Assembly (NCBI GenBank): GCA_947460875.1
Contig: CANHGR010000005.1
Span: 1 to 64,000 of the forward strand
Direction: 5' to 3'
Source of the DNA: Sphingobacteriaceae bacterium
GTDB taxonomy: Bacteria; Bacteroidota; Bacteroidia; Sphingobacteriales; Sphingobacteriaceae
DNA length: 64,000 bases
In this document: in pieces, positions 25,474 through 34,786 of the stretch
Layout: the number at the start of each line of letters is the position of its first letter
How positions within the stretch are numbered: the stretch's first letter is position 1
The notes under the pieces: model-generated
Databases searched by the model: none
Told to the model about the DNA's origin: nothing
What the model saw: the letters and a program-made list of their open reading frames with translations, nothing else
Translations under genes and position numbers: made by a program

Positions 25474-26939
25474 TTTAATGATTCTAATTTTTTAATAATT
25501 TTTCCATTTGCAACTTTAGGGTCGATCTTTCCCTTCGTTAAGCGCATCACCTCTCCCATAAATAATCCAAGTACTGCCTTTTTACCGTTGTTATACTCGA
25601 TCACTTTTTCCGGATATTGAGATATCACATCTTCAATACACTTGCCCATTACATCGGTATCTGCATCGATCATCAGATTCAAATCTTTTACAATCTGCAT
25701 CATGTCCTTGTCAAGATTGTTTAATAATGCCGGAAAAAGTTGTTGTGTAGCTGCCGAATTACTTATGACACCTTCGTCAATTAACGAAATTATGTCTGCT
25801 ATAGATTTTGCTGTGATCGGCAGTTCTGAAATTGATTTGTTATGCTCGTTCAAGAACGACTGAACTGTCCCAATCAGCCAGTTCGTTGAAGCCTTATAAT
25901 TACTAGTGTATTTAATAATCTCTTCAAAAAAATCAGCTACTGCTTTCTCTGTGGTTAAAACACCCGCATCATATTCTGAAAGGCTGTAATCTGTCATGTA
26001 ACGTTGGATTCTAGTTTCGGGCAATTCGGGCAATTGAGCCTTCAGTTCTTTGATCCATTCTTCAGTCAGGTGTAAAGGTGGTATATCAGGCTCTGGAAAA
26101 TATCGGTAATCATAGGCCATTTCCTTCGAGCGTAAAACGGAAGTAACACCCGTTGCGGCATCGAAGTTCAACGTGTTCTGCTCAATATTTCTCCCCGCCT
26201 CTAACTCCTCAACTTGTCGTTTAAATTCATAATTAATAGCCTTTTGAATGCTTTTCAAGGAATTTAGGTTTTTGACTTCACATCGGTTTCCATACGATTC
26301 AGCGCCCCTTAACCGCACTGAAATATTTGCGTCGCAACGTAAACTTCCTTCTTCCATATTACCATCACAAATTTCAAGATACCGCACCAACTGTCTAATG
26401 GAAGCCAAAAATGCTGCAGCCTCTTCGGCAGATCTTAAATCCGGTTCAGATACTATCTCAATAAGCGGAACTCCCGCTCTATTTAAATCAATTAAAGAAT
26501 ACTTGGCGTCTTTATCGTGTAAGCTCTTGCCGGCATCTTCTTCCATATGGATCCGGTTGATTCGAATTACTTTTTCTTCCTGATTTTTTAATTTGATTTT
26601 TAGATAACCTTGAATACAAATGGGAGCTTCATCTTGTGTAATCTGATATCCTTTTGGTAAATCCGCATAGAAATAATTCTTCCTGTCAAAACGGTTTATA
26701 GCATTAATTGAACAGTTCGTTGCCAATCCCATTTTTACAGCATATTCAACCACCTTCTGGTTTACTTTAGGCAAAGTACCTGGCAACCCAAGAGACACCG
26801 GACTAATATGATGATTGGGTTCAGCCCCGAAAGAAGCAGAGTCAGACGAAAAAATTTTTGATTTTGTAGATAACTGGGCGTGTACTTCTAAACCAACGAC
26901 TAATTCATATTTATGCAAACTAGTGGACGAGACTTTCAT
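25470..26939 (-). CDS. gatB: Aspartyl/glutamyl-tRNA amidotransferase subunit B
   Basis: With GatA and GatC, converts mischarged Glu-tRNA-Gln (or Asp-tRNA-Asn) to the amide form. Signatures are YELVVGLEVHAQLSTKSKIF, LPGTLPKVNQKVVEYAVKMG, NRFDRKNYFYADLPKGYQIT, IHMEEDAGKSLHD and YRYFPEPDIPPL. The C-terminal YqeY/GatB domain is complete. 489 residues is normal. gatA and gatC are not in the window. First gene of a pair with the TlpA lipoprotein. Confidence 0.97.
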   Translation of the reverse strand: MKVSSTSLHKYELVVGLEVHAQLSTKSKIFSSDSASFGAEPNHHISPVSLGLPGTLPKVNQKVVEYAVKMGLATNCSINAINRFDRKNYFYADLPKGYQITQDEAPICIQGYLKIKLKNQEEKVIRINRIHMEEDAGKSLHDKDAKYSLIDLNRAGVPLIEIVSEPDLRSAEEAAAFLASIRQLVRYLEICDGNMEEGSLRCDANISVRLRGAESYGNRCEVKNLNSLKSIQKAINYEFKRQVEELEAGRNIEQNTLNFDAATGVTSVLRSKEMAYDYRYFPEPDIPPLHLTEEWIKELKAQLPELPETRIQRYMTDYSLSEYDAGVLTTEKAVADFFEEIIKYTSNYKASTNWLIGTVQSFLNEHNKSISELPITAKSIADIISLIDEGVISNSAATQQLFPALLNNLDKDMMQIVKDLNLMIDADTDVMGKCIEDVISQYPEKVIEYNNGKKAVLGLFMGEVMRLTKGKIDPKVANGKIIKKLESLK

Positions 26940-26979
26940 TTTCTGTACAAATACTGGTTTTAATAAGTAAAAAACTTTC

Positions 26980-26987
26980 CAAATATA
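26980..26987 (-). promoter_or_regulatory. TAnnTTTG -7 box of gatB
   Basis: TATATTTG on the minus strand, 40 nt before the gatB ATG, in the 71-nt gap to kdsA. Confidence 0.45.
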
Positions 26988-27010
26988 GTGTTTACGGTCA
27001 ATAAGAGGGC

Positions 27011-27826
27011 TTATAGAATAGCTTCGCGAATACGAAGTAACTTAACCAACAAATCTTCGAGTAAATCTAAATGAAGCATATTAGCGCCATCTGATTTTGC
27101 ATTCTGAGGGTCCGGATGAGTTTCAATAAACAGCCCATCAGCACCAACAGCGATGGCTGCTTTCGCAATGGTTTCTATAAGTGCAGGCTTTCCTCCAGTA
27201 ACCCCACTTAGCTGATTTGGCTGTTGCAACGAATGGGTACAGTCCATCACAACCGGAACGCCGAAAGACCTCATCTCGGGAATTCCACGAAAATCAACTA
27301 TAAGATCTTGATAACCAAAGGTATTGCCCCGATCGGTGAGTATTACATTTGTATTTCCAGCATCGTACACTTTATCAACGGCATGCTTCATTGATCCCGC
27401 CGATAAAAACTGGCCTTTCTTAATATTTATAGTTTTACCGGTGAGTGCCGCCGCAATCAACAAATCAGTTTGGCGACACAAAAAGGCCGGAATTTGAAGC
27501 ACATCTGCAAATTCAGCCGCCATCGCAACCTCGATACTCTCATGGATGTCTGTAACAACAGGAACAGCAAATTCTGATCGTATTTTGGCCAGTATCTTTA
27601 ACGCCTTTTCATCTCCTATACCAGTAAATGAGTCAATACGGGATCGATTTGCTTTTCTGTAAGAACCTTTAAAAATTAGCGGTATTCGGTGCTTTTCTGC
27701 TATACCTACGATACGTTCAGCTATCCTTAGCGCGATTTCCTCACCTTCGATTGCACATGGACCAGCCATCAGGAAGAAGTTCTTTGCATCGAGGTTTCTA
27801 ATCTGCGGAATCTGAGATAAATTCAT
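27011..27826 (-). CDS. kdsA: 3-deoxy-8-phosphooctulonate synthase KdsA
   Basis: Condenses PEP with arabinose-5-phosphate to give KDO-8-phosphate for the lipopolysaccharide core. Motifs are FLMAGPCAIEGEEIALRIAE, PLIFKGSYRKANRSRIDSFT, TDIHESIEVA, LCRQTDLLIAAA and DCTHSLQQPNQL. 271 residues is typical. Its ATG shares 1 nt with the recQ stop (TAATG), so it follows recQ closely. The substrate-forming KdsD is coded 2.3 kb away, on the other strand beyond recQ. Confidence 0.96.
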   Translation of the reverse strand: MNLSQIPQIRNLDAKNFFLMAGPCAIEGEEIALRIAERIVGIAEKHRIPLIFKGSYRKANRSRIDSFTGIGDEKALKILAKIRSEFAVPVVTDIHESIEVAMAAEFADVLQIPAFLCRQTDLLIAAALTGKTINIKKGQFLSAGSMKHAVDKVYDAGNTNVILTDRGNTFGYQDLIVDFRGIPEMRSFGVPVVMDCTHSLQQPNQLSGVTGGKPALIETIAKAAIAVGADGLFIETHPDPQNAKSDGANMLHLDLLEDLLVKLLRIREAIL

Positions 27827-30015
27827 TAATTTCCTAATTCTGATAAAAACTTAATTCTCATTAATTGTAGTTCCTCACGCGTATATTCATCTCCGCCGAG
27901 ATCTTGAAGGGCGTTTTCGATAGAATCGACTTCTGTACTTCGGAAGTAATCGAATACCTCACCCTGTCTATCTTCATCGATCATTTCATCAATGTAATAG
28001 TTAAGATTTAACTTGGTTCCTGAGTTAACAATTGACTCAACCTCTTTAAGAATGTCTTCATAGGACATCCCTTTTGACGATGCGATATCATCGAGCGCTA
28101 TTTGTCGGTCAATATTTTGAATAATTGAAACTTTTATGGCTGACTTATTGGCGGCGCTTTTGATAATTAAGTCGACCGGCCTTACGATGTCATTTTCTTC
28201 TACGTATGTCTTAATTACCTCGATAAACGCCGCTCCAAACTTGAGAGCCTTCCCCGATCCTACTCCATGAATCTGTTTCAGCTCATCTTGCGTAACAGGA
28301 TAATTGGTACACATTTCTTCTAGTGATGGGTCCTGGAAGATAACAAAGGGAGGCAGATTTTTTTGCTTTGCGACCCTCTTTCGGAGATCTTTAAGCAATT
28401 GTAACAGCTGAGTATCTAAAGCACTCCCGCCCTCCTGCGTTCCATCATCCTGATCATCGTCAGCCGACTCCATCGGTTGATTCAAAATAAACTTCACCGT
28501 ATATGGACTTTGAATAAAGCTTCGTCCGGATTTGGTAAGCTTTAGTAGTCCATAATTATCAATATCTTTTGATAGGTAATTATTTAAAACCGATTGCCTT
28601 AATATGGAGCGCCAAAGTACTAAGCCATCATTCTTCCCACTTCCAAATTCAGGTAACTTATTGTGATCGTACGATGAAATTTGTTGATTATCCACACCCA
28701 ACATAATATTTATAAGGTGGGCGTCGTCAAACTTTTCTCCTAAGTTCACAACAACTTTTAACAACTTTTGAAGCATTTCCGTTGCATCAAAATAGGATTT
28801 TTGTTGACGGCAATTATCGCACATGTTATTGCAGCCTGTTTCATTGAAGTTCTCACCGAAGTAATGTAAAATCTGCTTCCGCCTACAAACCGAAGATTCA
28901 GCATAATCAATGACCTCCTTTAGAATCTGCGTACCAATTTCGCGTTCAGAAACAGGCTTGTCTTTCATAAACTTGGCAAGTTTCTCTACATCCTTTTCTG
29001 AGTAAAAAGCAATACATACGCCTTCGCCGCCATCGCGCCCTGAACGGCCTGTCTCCTGATAATATCCCTCCATACTTTTTGGGATATCGTGATGAATGAC
29101 ATATCGCACATCAGGTTTATCGATACCCATTCCAAATGCAATTGTTGCTACGATTACATCAACATCCTCCATCAAAAACTTGTCTTGCGTATCTGTTCGC
29201 ACCTTTGCGTCAAGTCCAGCATGGTAAGGCAAAGCCTTTATCCCATTTAAAACCAAGGCTTCAGCAACCTCTTCAACTTTTTTTCGGCTAAGACAATAAA
29301 TGATACCCGATTTCCCAATGTTAGATTTTATGTATCGTATGATTTCCTTATTTACGTTCCGCTTGGCGCGAACATCATAAAACAAATTAGGTCTGTTAAA
29401 CGATGATTTAAACATCGTGGCGTTATTCATTTGCAGGTTCTTTTGAATATCCTGCTGCACTTTAGGAGTGGCTGTTGCGGTTAGCGCGATAATAGGAATA
29501 TTATCACCCAAATTATTGATCACCTGACGTATCTTCCGATACTCTGGACGAAAATCATGTCCCCATTCAGAGATACAATGAGCCTCATCCACTGCAACAA
29601 AAGAGAGGGTTATCATTTTCAAAAAGTCAACATTCTCGGCTTTGGATAAAGATTCCGGAGCAACATAAAGTAATTTAGTATCCCCTTTTAACACATCCTC
29701 CCTGACGCGCGTAATCTCCGCTTTATTCAGAGAAGAGTTTAAAAAATGGGCAATAATATCTGTACCGCCAAAGGCTCTAAGTTGATCCACTTGATTTTTC
29801 ATCAAAGCGATTAGCGGCGAAATTACGATCGCTGTTCCCTCAGACATTAAAGCAGGCAACTGATAGCAAACTGACTTGCCGCCCCCTGTCGGCATAATAA
29901 CAAACGTATCCTTCTTTTGTAGTATATTAGTGATAATTGCTTCCTGTTCGCCCTTGAAGTTATCAAACCCAAAAAAATTCTGCAAATTATCAAATAATGA
30001 TTTTTGAATCTCCAT
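27826..30015 (-). CDS. recQ: ATP-dependent DNA helicase RecQ
   Basis: 3'-5' helicase in recombination repair. Motif I is TGGGKSVC; the DEAH box is VDEAHCISEWGHDFRPEY; later motifs include TATATPKVQQDIQ and YYQETGRSGRDGG. Zinc-binding cysteines lie in CRRKQILHYFGE and CNNMCDNCRQQ. An RQC winged helix follows, then an HRDC domain near residues 540-620 and an extra C-terminal helical tail (from about 620) common in Bacteroidota. Start chosen at 30015 (MEIQKSLFDNLQNFFGFDNF) rather than 30108, because the 31 extra residues there are a hydrophobic run unlike RecQ and would overlap the kdsD start. Confidence 0.95.
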   Translation of the reverse strand: MEIQKSLFDNLQNFFGFDNFKGEQEAIITNILQKKDTFVIMPTGGGKSVCYQLPALMSEGTAIVISPLIALMKNQVDQLRAFGGTDIIAHFLNSSLNKAEITRVREDVLKGDTKLLYVAPESLSKAENVDFLKMITLSFVAVDEAHCISEWGHDFRPEYRKIRQVINNLGDNIPIIALTATATPKVQQDIQKNLQMNNATMFKSSFNRPNLFYDVRAKRNVNKEIIRYIKSNIGKSGIIYCLSRKKVEEVAEALVLNGIKALPYHAGLDAKVRTDTQDKFLMEDVDVIVATIAFGMGIDKPDVRYVIHHDIPKSMEGYYQETGRSGRDGGEGVCIAFYSEKDVEKLAKFMKDKPVSEREIGTQILKEVIDYAESSVCRRKQILHYFGENFNETGCNNMCDNCRQQKSYFDATEMLQKLLKVVVNLGEKFDDAHLINIMLGVDNQQISSYDHNKLPEFGSGKNDGLVLWRSILRQSVLNNYLSKDIDNYGLLKLTKSGRSFIQSPYTVKFILNQPMESADDDQDDGTQEGGSALDTQLLQLLKDLRKRVAKQKNLPPFVIFQDPSLEEMCTNYPVTQDELKQIHGVGSGKALKFGAAFIEVIKTYVEENDIVRPVDLIIKSAANKSAIKVSIIQNIDRQIALDDIASSKGMSYEDILKEVESIVNSGTKLNLNYYIDEMIDEDRQGEVFDYFRSTEVDSIENALQDLGGDEYTREELQLMRIKFLSELGN

Positions 30016-30064
30016 GTACTCATTAAAAAATTGCAAAAGCGCAATAATAAATATCAAAATAACA

Positions 30065-30072
30065 TATTTTTG
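30065..30072 (+). promoter_or_regulatory. TAnnTTTG -7 box of kdsD
   Basis: TATTTTTG, 35 nt before the TTG start of kdsD, in the gap divergent from recQ. Confidence 0.45.
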
Positions 30073-30107
30073 CGGGAAAATAGTACGAAATTTAAAAAAA
30101 ATTCTCA

Positions 30108-31073
30108 TTGAAGACTAGGCCTGAAATTCTCAGCATTGCTCATAACACCCTAAGAATGGAAGCAGAGGGCATTTCGGCTTTAATTCCTCGTGTAAATAAT
30201 GACTTTGCGGTGATTATAGAATATATTTTGCATCTAAAAGGCCGGGTAATCGTAACCGGCGTTGGAAAGAGTGCAATCATCGCTCAGAAAATAGTTTCAA
30301 CTTTTAACTCTACCGGCACACCTGCAGTGTACATGCATGCGGGGGATGCAATACATGGCGATTTAGGAATTATACAAAAAGATGATGTAGTCATGTGCCT
30401 CTCCAGAAGTGGAAACACAGCCGAAATAAAAGTCCTCATCCCCTTATTAAAACAATCAGGCAATAAACTTATCGGTATGGTTGGAGATTTAAATTCATAT
30501 CTAGCCAAACATTCAGATCTAGTTTTAGATGTAACGGTTGAAAAAGAAGCCTGCCCCCATAACCTCGCCCCAACAACGAGTACTACCGCACAAATGGCAA
30601 CGGGCGACGCCATAGCAGTTTGTCTACTTGAGTGTAGAGAGTTTACTCACGAGGACTTTGCGAAGTATCACCCAGGCGGATCATTAGGAAAACGACTTTA
30701 CCTAAAGGTTAAAGATCTTGCCATTAACAATGAAAAACCTTTTGTATCTCTAGATACGACAATAAAAGACGTAATCGTGCGAATTACAAAAAATCGTCTG
30801 GGTGCCGTAGCTGTACTTAATAAAAACAAGATTGAAGGTGTAATTACCGATGGCGACATACGGCGAATGATGGAACGCTATGACAGCATAAGTGGACTAA
30901 CTGCCCGCGACATTATGGGGACAATGCCGTACAGAATTTCGGAAGATGAATTGGCCGTTAATGCACTCGAATTAATGAGAACAAACAATATTACCCAGAT
31001 ATTAGTAGTAAAGGACAACGCGTATACCGGCATGGTGCATTTGCACGACCTTCTGCGTGAGGGCATAATTTAA
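30108..31073 (+). CDS. kdsD: Arabinose-5-phosphate isomerase KdsD/GutQ-type
   Basis: Interconverts ribulose-5-phosphate and arabinose-5-phosphate, feeding KDO synthesis. A SIS domain (about 30-175; VIVTGVGKSAIIAQKIVSTF, LSRSGNTAEI) is followed by two CBS domains (205-321; ITKNRLGAVAVL, then ELMRTNNITQILVV). 321 residues is normal. The start is TTG at 30108, giving the expected N-terminus (KTRPEILSIAHNTLRMEA). With kdsA across recQ and a mannose-1-phosphate guanylyltransferase 14 nt downstream, this is an envelope-sugar neighbourhood. Confidence 0.94.
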   Translation: MKTRPEILSIAHNTLRMEAEGISALIPRVNNDFAVIIEYILHLKGRVIVTGVGKSAIIAQKIVSTFNSTGTPAVYMHAGDAIHGDLGIIQKDDVVMCLSRSGNTAEIKVLIPLLKQSGNKLIGMVGDLNSYLAKHSDLVLDVTVEKEACPHNLAPTTSTTAQMATGDAIAVCLLECREFTHEDFAKYHPGGSLGKRLYLKVKDLAINNEKPFVSLDTTIKDVIVRITKNRLGAVAVLNKNKIEGVITDGDIRRMMERYDSISGLTARDIMGTMPYRISEDELAVNALELMRTNNITQILVVKDNAYTGMVHLHDLLREGII

Positions 31074-31087
31074 AATCAACTATACGA

Positions 31088-32170
31088 ATGAAAGATTCTT
31101 ATGCAGTTATAATGGCAGGCGGTATTGGAAGCCGCTTTTGGCCAGTAAGTAGAAGTAGCTACCCGAAACAGTTCATAGATATTTTGGGTACAGGAAAAAC
31201 CTTACTTCAGGACACCTACGATCGCTTTCTACAAATAGTTCCAAAAGAAAATATCTACATAGTAACAAACGAAAGTTACGTCGGACTTGTAAATGAGCAA
31301 TTACCGGGTTTAGACCAACATCAGATTTTAGCCGAACCAGTTATGCGCAATACTGCTCCTTGCGTGGCTTATGCTTGTCATAAGATCAATATGAACAATC
31401 CAAATGCAACAATTGTTGTTGCGCCTTCCGATCATCTAATTTTGAATACTCAAGAGTTCATAGATAACATCACCCAATCGCTGAAAACAGCTTTAATGCA
31501 CGATTGCTTGATTACGCTAGGTATTAAGCCTTCACGGCCTGACACTGGCTACGGCTACATTCAATTCACATCAAAAGTGCTTGAGAACGACTTCCATAAG
31601 GTTAAAACTTTTACCGAAAAGCCTAACTTGGAATTGGCAAGGACTTTTATTCAAAGCGGCGAATTTTTATGGAACGCTGGAATTTTTGTTTGGTCTTCGA
31701 AGTCGATCATCAAATCTTTTGAAACTCACTTGCCCGAAATGAATGAACTGTTTAAAGATGGTGAGTCAGTTTATAATTCGCCCAAAGAACAAGCATTTAT
31801 TCAAAATGCTTATTACCAATGCACCAATATCTCCATTGACTATGGCATAATGGAAAAAGCTGAAAATGTTTATGTGTTATCAACGGATTTCGGATGGTCT
31901 GATTTGGGCACCTGGTCGTCAATCTATCAATTAGCATCCAAAGACGATGTTGGCAATGCGGTTATTTCTGCAGACAAAGTAGTCATGAACAATTCTTCAA
32001 ACTGTTTAGTTAAGGTCCCAAAAGATAAACTCGTTATTTTGAATGGATTACACGATTTCATCGTAATCGAATCTAATAACATCCTAATGGTATGCCCCAA
32101 AGAAGAAGAACAAAATGTAAAACAGATCGTTGCAGATGTCAAAAACAAGTTCGGTGCTGAATACGTCTAG
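31088..32170 (+). CDS. manC: Mannose-1-phosphate guanylyltransferase
   Basis: Makes GDP-mannose from GTP and mannose-1-phosphate for surface polysaccharide or fucose synthesis. The nucleotidyltransferase signature MAGGIGSRFWPVSRSSYPKQ is at 10-29; also VAPSDHLI, GIKPSRPDTGYGYIQ, FTEKP, FLWNAGIF and SIDYGIMEKAENVYV. At 360 residues it has only the nucleotidyltransferase part plus a short beta-helix and no isomerase domain. It follows kdsD by 14 nt and overlaps rlmB by 4 nt at CTAG. Confidence 0.95.
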   Translation: MKDSYAVIMAGGIGSRFWPVSRSSYPKQFIDILGTGKTLLQDTYDRFLQIVPKENIYIVTNESYVGLVNEQLPGLDQHQILAEPVMRNTAPCVAYACHKINMNNPNATIVVAPSDHLILNTQEFIDNITQSLKTALMHDCLITLGIKPSRPDTGYGYIQFTSKVLENDFHKVKTFTEKPNLELARTFIQSGEFLWNAGIFVWSSKSIIKSFETHLPEMNELFKDGESVYNSPKEQAFIQNAYYQCTNISIDYGIMEKAENVYVLSTDFGWSDLGTWSSIYQLASKDDVGNAVISADKVVMNNSSNCLVKVPKDKLVILNGLHDFIVIESNNILMVCPKEEEQNVKQIVADVKNKFGAEYV

Positions 32171-32931
32171 GACATTCTCTGTCTCAGAACCTCGTACAGA
32201 ATTACACCCGCCGATACCGATACATTAAGGGATTCTATTTTACCCGCCATTGGAATTTTTGCCAAATGATCGGCAGTTCTTATTAGTTCGGTGGAAATGC
32301 CCTCTTCTTCCGACCCCAATATAATAGCAAGCGGAGCCGAAAAATCAATTGAATATATTAATTGATCTGTTTTTTCTGTGCAACAAACTATCTCTAATCC
32401 TGATTCCTGCAAAAATTTCACTGTTTTTTGCAAGCTCTCCTGGCGGCAAATCGGTATATTAAATAAAGCTCCTGCAGACGTTTTGACGGCATCAGGATTA
32501 ATTTGGGCTGAACCTTTAGAAGGAACGATAATAGCATTTACACCAGAGCACTCCGCAGTACGTGCAATGGCACCGAAGTTCCTCACATCCGTAATGCTAT
32601 CTAATATCAAAATCAAGGGTGTTTTTCCGTCCTCATAGACGGCAGGAATGATATCCTCTATTTTATAATAGGTTATTGGAGAAATAAAGGCAACAACACC
32701 TTGATGATTCTTCTGGGTTAAGCGGTTTAGCTTTTCAACCGGGACTTGCTGATAAACCAAGTCATATTCCTTCAATAGTGTACGGAGTTCTTGAAATATT
32801 TCACCAGATAACCCACGTTGCACATAAACACTTTCAATCTCTTTGCCACTTTTAATCGCTTCAATAACAGCACGAATACCAAAAATCAGTTGATTTGATT
32901 CGCGTTTTATTACCCCTGGTTTCATGCTCAT
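32167..32931 (-). CDS. rlmB: 23S rRNA (guanosine-2'-O)-methyltransferase RlmB-type
   Basis: SpoU-class SAM-dependent methyltransferase with a trefoil knot. A substrate-binding domain (about 10-85) precedes the SpoU domain with ILDSITDVRNFGAIARTAEC, the LGSEEEGIS loop and the IPMAGKIESLNVSVSAGVIL knot motif. 254 residues fits RlmB; TrmH-type tRNA targets cannot be ruled out. Its stop shares CTAG with manC. Confidence 0.92.
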   Translation of the reverse strand: MSMKPGVIKRESNQLIFGIRAVIEAIKSGKEIESVYVQRGLSGEIFQELRTLLKEYDLVYQQVPVEKLNRLTQKNHQGVVAFISPITYYKIEDIIPAVYEDGKTPLILILDSITDVRNFGAIARTAECSGVNAIIVPSKGSAQINPDAVKTSAGALFNIPICRQESLQKTVKFLQESGLEIVCCTEKTDQLIYSIDFSAPLAIILGSEEEGISTELIRTADHLAKIPMAGKIESLNVSVSAGVILYEVLRQRMS

Positions 32932-33082
32932 TTTCTCTGATTAATACTAGCTGCAAGGTAGTTATAATTTAGATTCTTTGTTTAATGCCATGCTTTTAAG
33001 AATTGTTTTGTACATCGATGTTAACATCCTAAAAAGTTCTAAACATCGCTATTTTTAATAATTTAACTTATCTAAAACACAG

Positions 33083-33102
33083 TTATCAACAACTTATCCA
33101 TA
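33083..33102. promoter_or_regulatory. Two DnaA-box-like sites upstream of dnaB
   Basis: TTATCAACA (33083-33091) and TTATCCATA (33094-33102) each differ by one base from TTATCCACA, in the same orientation, 11 nt apart (about one helical turn), in an AT-rich 286-nt gap before dnaB. They may be a DnaA-controlled promoter, or nothing; two sites alone do not make an origin. Confidence 0.35.
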
Positions 33103-33205
33103 TTTTATGTTAACAATTAATAAAGAGAACTTGCCCAATCAAAAATTCTCTTTGACGACTGGCATCCGTGTTTAAAACTTAAAAATTTAGACTTAATATT
33201 TTACA

Positions 33206-33213
33206 TATTTTTG
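33206..33213 (+). promoter_or_regulatory. TAnnTTTG -7 box of dnaB
   Basis: TATTTTTG, ending 4 nt before the dnaB ATG. Confidence 0.5.
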
Positions 33214-33217
33214 TTCA

Positions 33218-34786
33218 ATGAGTTTTGATAACGAACAAGATTTTATCCGGAATAAAACGGGCGGACAAACCGGCGAAAGACGGAACAAATTTCCTTCACT
33301 TAATACCGGACTAGGAAAATTACCCCCACAGGCAACCGATCTTGAGGCGGCGGTACTCGGTGCTTTAATGCTAGAAAAGGATGCCTTATCGGCGGTCATC
33401 GACATACTGAAGCCTGAGTTGTTTTATGAGCCTAGAAATCAAAAGATATTTCAGGCAATCCAAATATTATTTCAAAAATCTTCTCCTGTAGATATTTTAA
33501 CCGTTACAGCGCAACTTCGCCAACAAGGTGATCTTGAGATGGTTGGAGGAGCATATTATATAACAGAACTTACAAATAGAGTTGCGTCCGCTGCAAACAT
33601 TGAATATCATGCTCGGATCATCTCCCAAAAATACATCCAGCGTGAGCTTATTCGCATCTCTACAGAAATTATCAATAACGCCTATGAGGATACGACCGAC
33701 ATTTTCGATCTTTTAGATAATGCAGAGAAAAACTTGTTTGAAATCGCTCAGAACAATCTAAGACGTGATTCGCGCAAGATGGACGATATCATTAAAGAGT
33801 CATTGGACACTTTAGAAGCACTCAAAGACAAAGTGGATGGTTTAACCGGTGTACCCTCAGGATTTAGCGGTTTAGATCGGATAACATCTGGCTGGCAGCC
33901 GTCTGACTTGGTCATTATTGCAGCGAGGCCGGCAATGGGAAAAACGGCGTTTGTCTTAAGCTGTGCTCGAAATGCCGCGGTACAATTTCACAAACCCGTG
34001 GTTGTTTTCTCACTTGAGATGTCATCTCTACAACTTGTTAATCGTTTAATCTCCGGTGAAACTGAAATTGAGCAAGAAAAGATTCGGAAAGGAAGCCTTG
34101 CAGATTGGGAATGGCAGCAAGTGCACTCTAAAATCGGAAATTTAACGGAAGCTCCTCTATTTATTGATGATACTCCGGCCCTAAATATCTTCGAGTTTCG
34201 CGCCAAATGCCGTCGCCTAAAATCTCAATACGATATACAAATGATCATTGTTGATTATTTGCAATTGATGCACGGTAAAGGCGACAATAAAAGTGGAAAT
34301 CGCGAACAGGAAATTGGCAGTATTTCCCGCGCTTTAAAGTCTGTCGCAAAAGAGCTAAACGTGCCGGTAATAGCGCTATCTCAGTTAAGCAGAGCAGTAG
34401 AAAACAGGCCAGGAGGAAGTAAAAGACCACAACTCTCGGATTTGCGTGAATCCGGATCAATTGAGCAGGATGCTGATATGGTATTGTTCTTGTACCGACC
34501 GGAATATTATGGCCTCACTGAGGACGAACAAGGAAGATCTACAATAGGAATTGGCGAAGTTATTATTGCAAAACACAGAAATGGGGAAACTGGCACCGTC
34601 CCCCTACGTTTTATTGGAAAGTACGTTAAGTTTGTTGATCTCGAGGAAGATTTTTCAAGCAATACATCTTTTGGAAAAGAAGATCCCTTCGGAGCTATCT
34701 CTCCTTCTTCTGATTTTGAGAAACCCAATAATTTCATTATCCGCCCTTCCCGGATGGATAGTATGGATGATGAACAGCCTTTCTAA
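33218..34786 (+). CDS. dnaB: Replicative DNA helicase DnaB
   Basis: Hexameric helicase that unwinds DNA at the replication fork. The N-terminal helical domain (about 30-130; PPQATDLEAAVLGALMLEKD) is followed by the RecA-type core with Walker A IIAARPAMGKTAF, then FSLEMSSLQLVNRL, the Walker B IIVDYLQLM and ALSQLSRAVENRPG. 522 residues with no intein insert. The C-terminal tail is acidic. Its stop (CTAA) overlaps the convergent chromate transporter stop by 4 nt. Confidence 0.97.
   Translation: MSFDNEQDFIRNKTGGQTGERRNKFPSLNTGLGKLPPQATDLEAAVLGALMLEKDALSAVIDILKPELFYEPRNQKIFQAIQILFQKSSPVDILTVTAQLRQQGDLEMVGGAYYITELTNRVASAANIEYHARIISQKYIQRELIRISTEIINNAYEDTTDIFDLLDNAEKNLFEIAQNNLRRDSRKMDDIIKESLDTLEALKDKVDGLTGVPSGFSGLDRITSGWQPSDLVIIAARPAMGKTAFVLSCARNAAVQFHKPVVVFSLEMSSLQLVNRLISGETEIEQEKIRKGSLADWEWQQVHSKIGNLTEAPLFIDDTPALNIFEFRAKCRRLKSQYDIQMIIVDYLQLMHGKGDNKSGNREQEIGSISRALKSVAKELNVPVIALSQLSRAVENRPGGSKRPQLSDLRESGSIEQDADMVLFLYRPEYYGLTEDEQGRSTIGIGEVIIAKHRNGETGTVPLRFIGKYVKFVDLEEDFSSNTSFGKEDPFGAISPSSDFEKPNNFIIRPSRMDSMDDEQPF

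Noticed and set aside
30016-30108. 31-residue hydrophobic extension of RecQ
   Set aside because: Not found in RecQ proteins and overlaps the divergent kdsD start.
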